From Blastomonas sp. (GTDB taxonomy: Bacteria; Pseudomonadota; Alphaproteobacteria; Sphingomonadales; Sphingomonadaceae): a DNA stretch of 64,000 nucleotides. The stretch covers positions 1 through 64,000 of the forward strand of contig NZ_JAUCZC010000017.1 of assembly GCF_030373265.1 (NCBI RefSeq), read 5' to 3'. The notes under the pieces are model-generated. The model was given only the letters and a program-made list of their open reading frames with translations, ran no database searches and was not told where the DNA came from. Shown one piece after another: positions 53,932 to 62,771 of this stretch; the stretch's first letter is position 1, and each line of letters starts with the position of its first letter. The position numbers and the translations under genes were made by a program.

Positions 53932-55328
53932 AAGGCGAAGATCTTGCCGGGGTTGAACAGATTCTGGGGGTCCAGCGCTCGCTTGATCGCGCGCATCAGG
54001 TCCACCGCATCGCCGAGTTCGGCAATCAGCCATTCCTGCTTGCCGATGCCGATGCCGTGTTCGCCGGTGCAGGTGCCATCCATCGCAAGCGCGCGTTCAA
54101 CCAGCCGTGCGTTGATCGCCTCGACCTCGGTCATCTCCTCGGGTGCATTGGGATCGATCGAGAACACGACATGGAAATTGCCATCGCCGACATGCCCTAG
54201 AATGGTCGCGGGGATCGCCGACTTGTCGAGATCGGCGCGGGTTTCCTCGATGCATTCGGCCAGCCGGCTGATCGGCACGCACACGTCGGTCGCCCAGCCG
54301 ATCGCCCCGGGGCGCAGGTTGATCGCCGCGTAATAGGCCTCGTGCCGGGCCTTCCACAGCTTCGACCGCTCCTCGGGAAGGTTGGACCAGGCAAATTCGC
54401 CGCCGCCATTTTCCGCCGACAGCGCCTTGACCATCTCTACCTGTTCACCGAGTTGCAGCGGGCTGCCATGGAATTCGAAGAACAGCGTCGTGACTTCGGG
54501 ATAATCGAGCTTGGACCACAGGTTGCAGGCGCGCATCTGCATCGCGTCGAGGATCTCCACACGCGCGAGCGGCACGCCGAGCTGGATTGACTGGACAACG
54601 GTATCGACCGCGCCCTTGAGGCTGTCGAACCCGCAAACTGCCGACGAGATTTGCTCGGGGATCGGATGCAGGCGCAGCGTGACCTCGACGACGATACCCA
54701 GGGTGCCTTCGGACCCGACGAACAACCGCGTCAGGTCATAGCCCGCCGCCGATTTGCGCGCACGCCGGCTGGTGCGGGTCACCTTGCCATCGGGCGTCAC
54801 GACCTTGAGGCCGAGCACCGCCTCGCGCATCGTGCCATAGCGCACCGCGTTGGTGCCGCTGGCACGGGTCGATGTCATTCCGCCGATCGTCGCGTTGGCG
54901 CCGGGATCGATCGGGAAGAACAACCCCTGATCGCGCAGGTGCTCGTTGAGCTGCTCGCGGCGCACGCCCGGTTCGACCACGCAATCGAAGTCTTCGGCAT
55001 TGACCGCGAGGATGCGGTTCATCTCGCTGAGGTCGAGGCTGATGCCGCCGCACACCGGCGTGGCGTTGCCCTCGATCGAGGTGCCCGCACCGAACGGCGT
55101 GATCGGAACCCGCGCATCTCGGCACAGCTCGACCGCTGCCACCACATCCTCGGTCGTCCTGGCAAAGATCACCGCATCGGGCAGCATGGTTTCGAAATGG
55201 GCTTCGCTGGTACCGTGCTGCGCGCAGATGGCATCGCCGGTCTGGACCTGCGCACCGAAACGCGCCGTGACCTTGTCCATAAATCCGTCGGGCAAGGCGA
55301 GGCGGGCGGGGAAGACAATCGCAGTCAT
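53928..55328 (-). CDS. FAD-linked 2-hydroxy-acid dehydrogenase (GlcD / D-lactate dehydrogenase cytochrome-like)
   Basis: The 466-residue product belongs to the FAD-linked oxidase family with a PCMH-type FAD domain (VPITPFGAGTSIEGNATP, FFPIDPGANATIGGMTSTRASG). The C-terminal cap has the conserved GHVGDGNFHVVFSID and CTGEHGIGIGKQEWL. It would oxidise a D-2-hydroxy acid to the 2-keto acid with transfer to cytochrome c or quinone. It lies 5 bp after the TonB gene and overlaps the MFS gene. With the L-type enzyme at 49874 it gives activity on both enantiomers. Confidence 0.93.
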   Translation of the reverse strand: MTAIVFPARLALPDGFMDKVTARFGAQVQTGDAICAQHGTSEAHFETMLPDAVIFARTTEDVVAAVELCRDARVPITPFGAGTSIEGNATPVCGGISLDLSEMNRILAVNAEDFDCVVEPGVRREQLNEHLRDQGLFFPIDPGANATIGGMTSTRASGTNAVRYGTMREAVLGLKVVTPDGKVTRTSRRARKSAAGYDLTRLFVGSEGTLGIVVEVTLRLHPIPEQISSAVCGFDSLKGAVDTVVQSIQLGVPLARVEILDAMQMRACNLWSKLDYPEVTTLFFEFHGSPLQLGEQVEMVKALSAENGGGEFAWSNLPEERSKLWKARHEAYYAAINLRPGAIGWATDVCVPISRLAECIEETRADLDKSAIPATILGHVGDGNFHVVFSIDPNAPEEMTEVEAINARLVERALAMDGTCTGEHGIGIGKQEWLIAELGDAVDLMRAIKRALDPQNLFNPGKIFAL

Positions 55329-55333
55329 CGCAA

Positions 55334-57427
55334 TCAGAACTCGAACCGTACGCGCGCGCCATAGCGGCGGCGATCGCCGACAATGCCCAGGTCGCTTGCG
55401 GGCAAACCGGCCAGCACCAGTGTCGTCCGCTCGATGTACGATTCGAAATAGTCTTCCTGCAGCAGGTTGTTGGCAAAGACCGAAAACTCGATGCCGCCGG
55501 TCTTGTAGGCAAGCTGGGCGTTGACCAGCACATAGTCGTCGAGGAAGGTCGGGGTCGTTTCGTTGAGTGTTCCGGCAAGCCGGCGCCCCTTTCCGGTCGC
55601 GCCCAGCGTGAAGGTCATCGTATCGTCGCCCAGTGGCAGCACGTAATCGCTGTTGATGCTCCAGGTCGTATCGGGCTGGAAGGTCAGCCGATCCGACGAG
55701 AGCACGCGGCCAGTGACCAGCGTATAGGGCGTGCTGTCGACCAGCCGGGCATGAACATAGGTAAAGGCGCCGCTCAGCGTCCAGTTGCGCACCGGACGGA
55801 GGCTGGCCTCCAGCTCGAAGCCATAGCTTTCGACGTCGCCGGCGTTGAGATCGACCGTCACCAGCCCGCCCGCCGACGACGGCGCGACCGAATTGAGGCC
55901 GATATAGTCCTTGTAGTCGCTGTAGAACAGCGCGGCGGAGACGTTGAAGTTGCGATCGGGCGAGCTGTACTTGCTGCCCAGTTCATAGGTCCATGCGCTG
56001 TCGCCGCGATAGACCCGCACCGGGGCGGTGGGGGCGTTGAAGCCTCCGCCGCGATAGCCGCGCGCGACCGTCGCATAGGTCATCAGGTCATCGGACCAGC
56101 GCCGGGTGACGCTGAGCCGCGGCTGCACCTGATCGGACTTGAGCGACACCCCGCCGGTCGCTTCGCGATCCTCGTGATCGTAACGAAGCCCGAGCGCGAC
56201 TTCCCAAGCGCTGCTGGGTCGCCAGAAGGCGGTGCCGAAAACGGCATAGGTATCGGCATTGGTCCTGGCGGAAACCGGGACGACGCGGTTCAAAGGAACA
56301 ACCGTGGTCACGCTGTCTGCACGCACCATTTCATTGCTGTAGAACACGCCGACCAATGTGCTGAACTGATCCGACCACAGGCTGTCGAGCCGCAGTTCGG
56401 TGGTCAGCGTATCGAACTGGTCGGTAACCGACGAGCGGACGATATCGAACGGGCTGAAATCGCCATCGGTGTTGTTGGAGCGGCTGGTGCGGCCGTCGTA
56501 GGCGGCCATGCTGGTGAGCGTGCTGTCGCCAAATTCGGCATCGATCCGCCAGTTCACCCCGTAATAGCGATAGGCGGTCTGGTTGAGATCGTTGAACGGG
56601 ATGTTGCGCGAATAGTCGCGCGGGCCGGTGACGCGGGCATAAGGCGTGTTCGCGCCGTCGATCCAGTCGTGATAGCCGTTGAAGACCATCGTGAAGCTCT
56701 CGCTGGGCGTCAGCCGGACGGTGGCATTGAGCGAGTCACTCGTCAGCCGGTTCTGCTTGCCGCCGATCACCGAGTTGGTGAGGAAGCCGTCCTGCTCGCG
56801 ATGCGACCCGGCGATGCGGACAGCGAGTTTGTCGGTGATGATCGGAAGGCTGACCGATCCGGACACCAGCCAGCTGTCGTCGGGGCCGGCATAGCTTGCC
56901 ACGCCGCGGACCTCGAGGTCATTGCCCGGCTGCCGCGTGATGACGTTGATCGCGCCGCCCAGCGTATTCTTGCCATACAGCGTGCCCTGCGGTCCGCGCA
57001 GCACCTCGACGCGCTCGACATCGAGCAGCGGGTTGTTGAGATAGGCGGTGTTGGGGCGATAGATGCCATCGACGAACAGGCCGACGCCAGGCTGTACGGT
57101 CTGCACCAATGTCACGCCGACACCACGGATCGCCACGAACGCGCGGCCCGCGCCGTCGCTGTTGATATTAAGACCGGGGACCGACTGCGCGATGTCCCTG
57201 ACCGAAGTCAGGCCGCGGCGTTCGATCGTGTCGCCCGAGATCGCGGTGATCGCGACCGGAACGTCCTGAAGGCTTTCCTCGCGCCGGCGCGCGGTGACCA
57301 CGATCGCGTTCTGCTCGATCACGTCGCCCGAATCCTGTTCGGTGGGCGGGGCTACCTGCGCATGTGCAGCATAGGGCAGTCCCGATACCAGCGCAGTGGT
57401 CAGGGCCAGGCGTTGAAGTGCTTTCAT
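55334..57427 (-). CDS. TonB-dependent outer membrane receptor
   Basis: The 697-residue product has a signal peptide (MKALQRLALTTALVSGLPYA, cleavage near AHAQ), a TonB-box-like AIVVTARRR, and a plug (VPVAITAISGDTIERRG, VRDIAQSVPGLNI, VEVLRGPQGTLYGKNTLGG). The barrel ends in RYGARVRFEF. GGAGAG precedes the ATG. Two operator-like palindromes lie 50-82 bp upstream. It is cotranscribed with the D-hydroxy-acid dehydrogenase and the MFS gene, which suggests a route from outer membrane to cytoplasm for one substrate. Confidence 0.95.
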   Translation of the reverse strand: MKALQRLALTTALVSGLPYAAHAQVAPPTEQDSGDVIEQNAIVVTARRREESLQDVPVAITAISGDTIERRGLTSVRDIAQSVPGLNINSDGAGRAFVAIRGVGVTLVQTVQPGVGLFVDGIYRPNTAYLNNPLLDVERVEVLRGPQGTLYGKNTLGGAINVITRQPGNDLEVRGVASYAGPDDSWLVSGSVSLPIITDKLAVRIAGSHREQDGFLTNSVIGGKQNRLTSDSLNATVRLTPSESFTMVFNGYHDWIDGANTPYARVTGPRDYSRNIPFNDLNQTAYRYYGVNWRIDAEFGDSTLTSMAAYDGRTSRSNNTDGDFSPFDIVRSSVTDQFDTLTTELRLDSLWSDQFSTLVGVFYSNEMVRADSVTTVVPLNRVVPVSARTNADTYAVFGTAFWRPSSAWEVALGLRYDHEDREATGGVSLKSDQVQPRLSVTRRWSDDLMTYATVARGYRGGGFNAPTAPVRVYRGDSAWTYELGSKYSSPDRNFNVSAALFYSDYKDYIGLNSVAPSSAGGLVTVDLNAGDVESYGFELEASLRPVRNWTLSGAFTYVHARLVDSTPYTLVTGRVLSSDRLTFQPDTTWSINSDYVLPLGDDTMTFTLGATGKGRRLAGTLNETTPTFLDDYVLVNAQLAYKTGGIEFSVFANNLLQEDYFESYIERTTLVLAGLPASDLGIVGDRRRYGARVRFEF

Positions 57428-57476
57428 GACAATCTCTCCTGTTCCCGCGGAACTTGTGCCCGCTTGGTGTCAGGGA

Positions 57477-57491
57477 AGCTATCGGACAGGT
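57477..57491. promoter_or_regulatory. operator copy 3, AGCTATCGGACAGGT
   Basis: This copy lies 50 bp upstream of the TonB receptor start and matches copies 1 and 2 at most positions. Its centre is 18 bp from copy 4. Confidence 0.7.
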
Positions 57492-57494
57492 TGT

Positions 57495-57509
57495 ACCTAT
57501 CTGAAAGGT
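57495..57509. promoter_or_regulatory. operator copy 4, ACCTATCTGAAAGGT
   Basis: This copy lies 68 bp upstream of the TonB start. With copy 3 it gives the same paired arrangement seen before the AraC gene. Confidence 0.7.
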
Positions 57510-57549
57510 CTGCGACTGTGCCGATCCGCACAATCGGTTACCTCTACGG

Positions 57550-58335
57550 CTACCAGCAGCTGTATCCGCCATCGGCCAGCACGATGCTGCCGGTCATCAG
57601 GCTGGCCGCGTCGGACGCGAGAAACAGCACCACGGCGGCGACCTCCTCGGGCTCGCCGAGGCGGCCCTGCGGCGTTCCGTCGATCCAGCGGCGGTACATT
57701 TCGCTGTTCCGATCGGCAAAGGCGTTGAGCGGGGTGGCGATATAGGTCGGGGCGACCGCATTCACCCGCACGCCGCGGTTCGCCCATTCGGCGGCCAGGC
57801 TGCGGGTCAATTGGTGCACCGCTGCCTTCGACGCGTTGTAATAGCTTTGCGGTTGTGGGCGGTTGACGATCAGGCCCGACATCGAACCGATGTTGACGAT
57901 GCTGCCTGATTTGCGTGCCAGCATATGCCGACCGAACGCCCGCGCGCACCAGAAGCTGCCGTTGAGGTTGACGTCGAGCACATTGCGCCAATGCTCGTCG
58001 GTGACATCCTCTGCGGGCGTATCGCTGCGCGCGATGCCCGCGTTGTTGACCAGAATATCGATCCGCCCCGCTGAAGCCGCAAGCGCATCGGCGGCTGCGG
58101 TAACGGCCGCCGAGTCGGTGACATCGAGCACCATTCCGGCAACGTCATGGCCCAGCTTGCGCAACGCCGTCTGCGCCGCGTCGATGGCATCAGCGTCGCG
58201 GTCGCCGATGGTAACGCGCGCGCCCGCCTCGGCCAGCGCCTGCGCCACGCAATAGCCGATGCCCTGAGCGCCACCGGTGACGAAGGCGACGCGGTTATCG
58301 AGCCGGAAGCGATCGAGATACGTTTGCGATGCCAT
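57550..58335 (-). CDS. short-chain dehydrogenase/reductase
   Basis: The 261-residue classical SDR has the cofactor motif VTGGAQGIG (about residues 18-26), an Asp after the second strand (GDRD) favouring NAD, the NNAG motif, the catalytic Ser in NIGSMSG, and YNASK with the catalytic Tyr and Lys. It would interconvert an alcohol and a ketone. The ATG follows the esterase stop by 14 bp, so both are in one operon. The next gene down is the TonB receptor, which has its own operator pair. Confidence 0.95.
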   Translation of the reverse strand: MASQTYLDRFRLDNRVAFVTGGAQGIGYCVAQALAEAGARVTIGDRDADAIDAAQTALRKLGHDVAGMVLDVTDSAAVTAAADALAASAGRIDILVNNAGIARSDTPAEDVTDEHWRNVLDVNLNGSFWCARAFGRHMLARKSGSIVNIGSMSGLIVNRPQPQSYYNASKAAVHQLTRSLAAEWANRGVRVNAVAPTYIATPLNAFADRNSEMYRRWIDGTPQGRLGEPEEVAAVVLFLASDAASLMTGSIVLADGGYSCW

Positions 58336-58349
58336 TGTCTGCTCCCGAT

Positions 58350-59828
58350 TCACCGCAGGAACTGCGAAGCGGGCATTATCGGTTCGCTGATGGTGCGGTC
58401 GGCCCACAGTTGCCGCACTTGGCGGGTATCGGTGTCGAACCGATCCCATGGCAGCGCGCCATCGGTGGCGAAGCGGACCCACAAGGCGTGCGTACGGTCA
58501 GCCAATTCCTGCGGCGGCGCCTCCCCGGCAAGTCCGCGCGGCCCGGTCACCGTCGCGAGGGTGTCGAACACGAACGGAAGCTCGATTCCATGGCACGCGC
58601 CCAGCTGACCGTCACAGGCGGGCGACCGCCAGTCGAACTCGTACATATGCGTGGTTCCGCGATGCGCGGCGGCAAACTCGCGCGCGGGCCAGCGGAACAC
58701 GAGATCGCTCAGCGCCTCGGTCATCACATGGCCGGGCTTATGGCCTTTCCGGCCCCATCCGTACGCGGCCAGCGCTTCGCGCGCCCTGGGCATCGAGCGC
58801 CCCACAAGCCATCGCGCGAGCAGGCCGGGAATCTTGTCGCTGACCCCGGTCGGCACGAAATAGAGCCGCATCTCTTCGGAATTGGTGCCGATCAGCAGTT
58901 CGACATCGGCGCCGATGCCGTCGCGCAGGGCATCAAGCGGATGCTGTGGCAGCACGTCATCGCCATAGACCGGAATAAAGCGGCTGATCCCGAAGACCGG
59001 TTCGAAGCCCTCGTCGTCGCGCAGGTCGATCTTCCACGGGCTGGCCAGCTTCTCGATCGCGGCGGCGGCGGCCATCGGATCGGTGGTGCGAAACCCGGCG
59101 GCGTCTGGCGTCACCTTGAGCAAACGCGCCATCTTGCGCACCAGCCGCTGCGCGACCGGAATCGAGCGCACCATGGAGCCGTGTCCGCTCTGGACAATCG
59201 CGCGGCGGAACAGCCCTTGGGCCAGCGGCGAGGCGACGAGGTTCGCGATGGCCATCGCGCCCGCCGATTCGCCGAAGACCGTGACATTGGCCGGATCACC
59301 TCCGAATGCGGCGATGTTGTCCTGCACCCAATTCAGCGCGGCGATCATGTCGCGCAGCCCCAGGTTGGTGGGCACGCCGGGGATCGGAAGAAAGCCCTCG
59401 ACCCCCAGCCGATAGTTGATCGCGACAAAGACCATCCCGGACTGTGCCAGTCGCGTGCCGTCCTGCACCGGCGCATCCTTGCTGCCCAGCACGAAGCCGC
59501 CGCCATGGATGAAGACCATCACCGGGAGTCCTGCGGCATTCTGCGGCTTCAGGATGTTCAATGTGAGGAAATCGTCTCCCTGCGGACCGCCTTCACCGAC
59601 CAGCGGCGTGACGTCGAGCGCCGGGAATGGGCGGATCCGCTGGGGCGCGACCGGTCCGGGGGCCGTGGCATCGCGCACGCCGCTCCCCGGTTGGACCGGC
59701 TGCGGAAGTGCAAAGCGCGCCTCGCCGGTCGGCGGTGCAGCATAGGGAACATCAAAGAACTTCAGGATGCCGTCTGCAACAGTGCCTTTGATCTCCCCTG
59801 CGGGAAGACGGATGTGTGTATCATTCAT
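58350..59828 (-). CDS. cytoplasmic type-B carboxylesterase
   Basis: The 492-residue product has no signal peptide (MNDTHIRLPAGEIKGTV directly begins the fold), unlike the four esterases in the first 20 kb. Landmarks are HGGGFVLGSK (oxyanion hole), FGESAGAMAI with the nucleophile Ser, GTNSEEMRLYF with the triad Glu, and GACHGIELPFVFD with the triad His. It would hydrolyse an imported ester in the cytoplasm. It opens an operon with the SDR and is divergent from a ROK kinase. Confidence 0.93.
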   Translation of the reverse strand: MNDTHIRLPAGEIKGTVADGILKFFDVPYAAPPTGEARFALPQPVQPGSGVRDATAPGPVAPQRIRPFPALDVTPLVGEGGPQGDDFLTLNILKPQNAAGLPVMVFIHGGGFVLGSKDAPVQDGTRLAQSGMVFVAINYRLGVEGFLPIPGVPTNLGLRDMIAALNWVQDNIAAFGGDPANVTVFGESAGAMAIANLVASPLAQGLFRRAIVQSGHGSMVRSIPVAQRLVRKMARLLKVTPDAAGFRTTDPMAAAAAIEKLASPWKIDLRDDEGFEPVFGISRFIPVYGDDVLPQHPLDALRDGIGADVELLIGTNSEEMRLYFVPTGVSDKIPGLLARWLVGRSMPRAREALAAYGWGRKGHKPGHVMTEALSDLVFRWPAREFAAAHRGTTHMYEFDWRSPACDGQLGACHGIELPFVFDTLATVTGPRGLAGEAPPQELADRTHALWVRFATDGALPWDRFDTDTRQVRQLWADRTISEPIMPASQFLR

Positions 59829-60004
59829 GGTCTCATCCTAACGCGCCCGCGCAGGGCAAGTCTTGCCACCGCGCTGTGCCGTTTCGCAATTTCGCCGTGC
59901 CCGGCACCGCCATTGCCTTATCCATGCATGAAAACCCAAGTGGTCCAGCCTATCGGCATGCGTGGCGCGCCGTAGATCGCGAGGCAATGTCAGGGAGAAG
60001 CGCA

Positions 60005-60937
60005 ATGCATGAGCCGTGCTGGTTGGCGGTCGAAACCGGCGGTACAAAGATCCTCGCCCGAATTGTGCGCGGCGACACGGTCTTGCTGGAGGATCGCTGG
60101 CCGACCACCAGCCCGCAGGCGGCCGAGGATGCGCTGTGCGCTTTCGCCGCAAGGGCGCCCGCGCGGTTGGCAGGCGCCGGCATCGCAGCCTTCGGACCGA
60201 TCGTGGTCGATCCAGCAGCCCCCGATTATGGCGAGGTGCTGGCGACACCCAAACCCGGATGGACGGGGGCGAACCTGAGGCTGGCTCTGGAATCGAGGCT
60301 GGGGATTGGCGTTGCGATCGATACCGATGTCAACGCAGCCGCGCTGGCCGAACAGCAGGCTGGCGCGGGCAAAGGCTGTGCGAGCCTCGCCTATGTCACG
60401 ATCGGCACCGGGATCGGCGCCGGGCTGGCCATCGCCGGTCGGACGCTGACGGGGGCCATGCACCCCGAGCTGGGCCACGTCCCGGTGCTGCGCTATCCCG
60501 GCGATATCGCCGCCAGCACCTGCCGGTTCCACCCCAGCTGCGCCGAAGGCCTGGCCGCGGGCCCAGCCGTGCAGGCTCGGCTGGCTGGAGGTGCGCTTGA
60601 GGATGTGCCCGAGGCCTTCGCCGCGATCGCTGACTATCTCGGGCAGTTGTTCGCGGCCATCGTTATGGCCTGGTCGCCGCACCGGATCGTGGCAGGCGGC
60701 GGCGTCCTGGCTGTGCCGGGGTTGCGCGGCGCAGCCACGAAACGGATGGCCCATGCACTGGGCAGCTATGGTGTCGGCGCTGCCGCACGCGGCGCAGGCT
60801 TCGTCGTGGCACCGCAGCTCGAGCACGCAGGGCTCGAAGGCGCACTCATCGTCGCGCGCCGCGCGATCATGGGACATGCCTGCCAATCAGCACCGCTCCT
60901 TGGATCGGCGGGTTACGCCGAAAGCGGCCATTCCTGA
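60005..60937 (+). CDS. ROK family sugar kinase (fructokinase-like)
   Basis: The 310-residue product has the ROK pattern: VETGGTKILARIV with the ATP phosphate loop, DTDVNAAALAEQQAGAG with the catalytic Asp, VTIGTGIGAGLAIAG, and a zinc site in HPELGHVPVLR through CRFHPSCAEGLAAGPA. The last is characteristic of the ROK fructokinase group. It would phosphorylate a hexose with ATP in the cytoplasm. GGGAGAAG precedes the ATG; the frame is open further upstream. It is divergent from the esterase operon and may not belong to it. Confidence 0.92.
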   Translation: MHEPCWLAVETGGTKILARIVRGDTVLLEDRWPTTSPQAAEDALCAFAARAPARLAGAGIAAFGPIVVDPAAPDYGEVLATPKPGWTGANLRLALESRLGIGVAIDTDVNAAALAEQQAGAGKGCASLAYVTIGTGIGAGLAIAGRTLTGAMHPELGHVPVLRYPGDIAASTCRFHPSCAEGLAAGPAVQARLAGGALEDVPEAFAAIADYLGQLFAAIVMAWSPHRIVAGGGVLAVPGLRGAATKRMAHALGSYGVGAAARGAGFVVAPQLEHAGLEGALIVARRAIMGHACQSAPLLGSAGYAESGHS

Positions 60938-61054
60938 CGCGGTGAAAATCGGTCCAACGAAGACTGCAACCGGGCCGGCTAGATTCAATGCGGAGGCAAT
61001 CGAGTTGAGTGGTTCGATACGTTGACATGTGCACCGAGCCATTTCCCAAGCTGC

Positions 61055-61756
61055 TCATCTCATCTCGAAGAGTTCACGGTGGTACCGGTCCTTGGAGAGA
61101 CCGTCTGCGATCATTGCTTGGTATAGACTGTCGCCGAACTTCGATGGACCGCAAAACCAGACATCTGTGTCGCGCCAATGCGGGATCCACAGGGCCACCT
61201 TTGCCAGATCGACAAACTCTTCTTGGCCAGTATCGACAAAATGCAGGCGCACTCCTGCGGCGCTGGCAGAACTGCGAACTTCATTGATGAAGCCGTCATC
61301 CGGTGTGCCAGTCGAATAGATCAGATCCACATTCTGTCGCTCGCCGGAAAGGGCTATCGCCTCCATTCGGGCAATGAAGGGGGTGATGCCAACCCCTCCG
61401 GCGATCCAGAGCTGCGCCGCACCGCCCGACCGAAAATCGAAACGGCCATAAGGGCCCTCGACCGTGACTGCCTGGCCGACTCTGATAACGTCCGGCAAGT
61501 GCCGGGTGTAATCCCCCAGTCCCTTGATGCTGAAAGCGAGGCGGCCTGTGTTGGCCCACCCAGAGGATATGGTGAAAGGATGCGCCTGTTCTGAATCCGC
61601 GAACTTCAAAAAGGCAAACTGTCCGCCAGCGTGGCCGGGCCAGGCTGTCGTCAGCTTCACCCCGACATCCAGAACCGAGTTGCCGTCGTGGAAATGAAAG
61701 TCGGTCACTTCGCCAGTGAACCGAAGCGTCTTGCCGATCCTTGCCAAGATCGACAT
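61055..61756 (-). CDS. FAD/NAD(P)-binding half of a ferric-reductase-like protein
   Basis: The 233-residue product has a ferredoxin-reductase-type FAD domain (HPFTISSGW, IKGLGDYTRHLP, GPYGRFDF) and an NAD(P)-binding half (WIAGGVGITPFIARM, DVWFCGPSKFGDSLYQ). It should pass electrons from NAD(P)H through FAD to the heme membrane domain encoded just upstream. The two frames overlap by 52 bp. In related proteins both parts form one chain of about 440 residues, so this is either a translationally coupled pair or one gene broken by a frameshift near 61760. Confidence 0.8.
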   Translation of the reverse strand: MSILARIGKTLRFTGEVTDFHFHDGNSVLDVGVKLTTAWPGHAGGQFAFLKFADSEQAHPFTISSGWANTGRLAFSIKGLGDYTRHLPDVIRVGQAVTVEGPYGRFDFRSGGAAQLWIAGGVGITPFIARMEAIALSGERQNVDLIYSTGTPDDGFINEVRSSASAAGVRLHFVDTGQEEFVDLAKVALWIPHWRDTDVWFCGPSKFGDSLYQAMIADGLSKDRYHRELFEMR

Positions 61757-62373
61757 GCTGCCGCAACAGCTGCGGCGGCCAGAACCACGATGACCAGCAG
61801 GCCTATCGGTGCATTCCAGTAGCTGGCCGGGGTTAGCACGACGCCGTGGAAAGTAAGCACGAGAAACAGCGGCGCCATCAGTCGATGGGTCTTGAAGAAC
61901 AGATGATAAGGAAACCGCCGCCACAGCGCGAGCGCCGCCAGCACCAGGAGCAGATAGAAAGCCCACTCGCCCAGATCGGAGGCCAAATTCCGAAAGCTGG
62001 CGAAGGGGCGAGGCTCCATGGCTGCGTTAGGCACGCGCTGCAGCGGCGCTAGCGCTCCTGCTTCAACAAGCCATTTCGGTCCCTTTTCCACCAGCCAGTG
62101 CAGCACCGCCATGATGACGGCGGCTACACCCAGCCACTTGTGCAGACGGTAGAATTTGTCGAGGCCGCCCAATGCCGTTTCAACTTGCACCGGTCTTGCG
62201 GACAGCAGGATGGCCACCGCCATGAAAGTGATGGCCAGAATGCCGGTCAATGGCACAAGCAATCCCCGAACGGACCAGATGTCGCCTGCCATCAGCGCCG
62301 GATCGATGCTCGCAAGCCATAGCGCTATGATCAGCGCGGTGACCGCGAGGAATGCCAACCTCAAGCGGGTCAT
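61705..62373 (-). CDS. ferric-reductase-like transmembrane (heme b) protein
   Basis: The 222-residue membrane protein has about six hydrophobic helices. Its His residues are placed as heme ligands: YRLHKW, VLHWL, FKTHRLM and TFHGVV. This is the ferric reductase/NADPH-oxidase-type membrane domain. The last 16 residues run out of the family alignment, and the flavin domain continues in another frame. ATG 62373 begins MTRLRLAFLAVTALI and gives the expected start. Confidence 0.82.
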   Translation of the reverse strand: MTRLRLAFLAVTALIIALWLASIDPALMAGDIWSVRGLLVPLTGILAITFMAVAILLSARPVQVETALGGLDKFYRLHKWLGVAAVIMAVLHWLVEKGPKWLVEAGALAPLQRVPNAAMEPRPFASFRNLASDLGEWAFYLLLVLAALALWRRFPYHLFFKTHRLMAPLFLVLTFHGVVLTPASYWNAPIGLLVIVVLAAAAVAAACRSWQGSARRFGSLAK

Positions 62374-62544
62374 GTCGGCGGTCTTTCTGCGCTGGTGTTC
62401 CCATCGGCACATGGTGAGCCACATGCCGAAACGGTGGGTCGGCATTCGCCGACCTGTCGTGTTCCATCAGGCGTCATGTTGAAAACCAGGCGGTCTTGCA
62501 CTTGCATAGGCTCCCACTCCTGCCCTGCAGCAGGATTCCGGGGA

Positions 62545-62769
62545 ATGGGGCTGCGACAGGTGCAGCTTGCAAGCGATGTCCGCCGGTATCGGGCGAAGCT
62601 CAAGGCAATGGGCCTGCACTCACAACGACAGATGTCCCGGTTCGGTTCCCGGCAACGGGCATTCTTGGCGCCTTTGTCGCGCGGCGCATTTCTTGGAAGG
62701 TCCGGGAGCCGGTTACGTCCGTCAGGCTGTCGTCAGACGGGCCGTCCATACCTGCTGCACAGGAGGCTG
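62545..62769 (+). pseudogene. possible decayed MazE-type (DUF3018) antitoxin fragment
   Basis: One frame gives ASDVRRYRAKLKAMGL, which resembles the start of DUF3018 MazE-type antitoxins. After about 30 bases another frame gives VPVRFPATGILGAFVARRIS, which has the spacing of the usual VQIWVPDTR and F-E-A-RRQ segments but little identity. No toxin gene is adjacent. The call is weak and rests on pattern only. Otherwise the 398-bp gap between 62374 and 62771 holds no gene that I can support. Confidence 0.25.
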
Positions 62770-62771
62770 TT

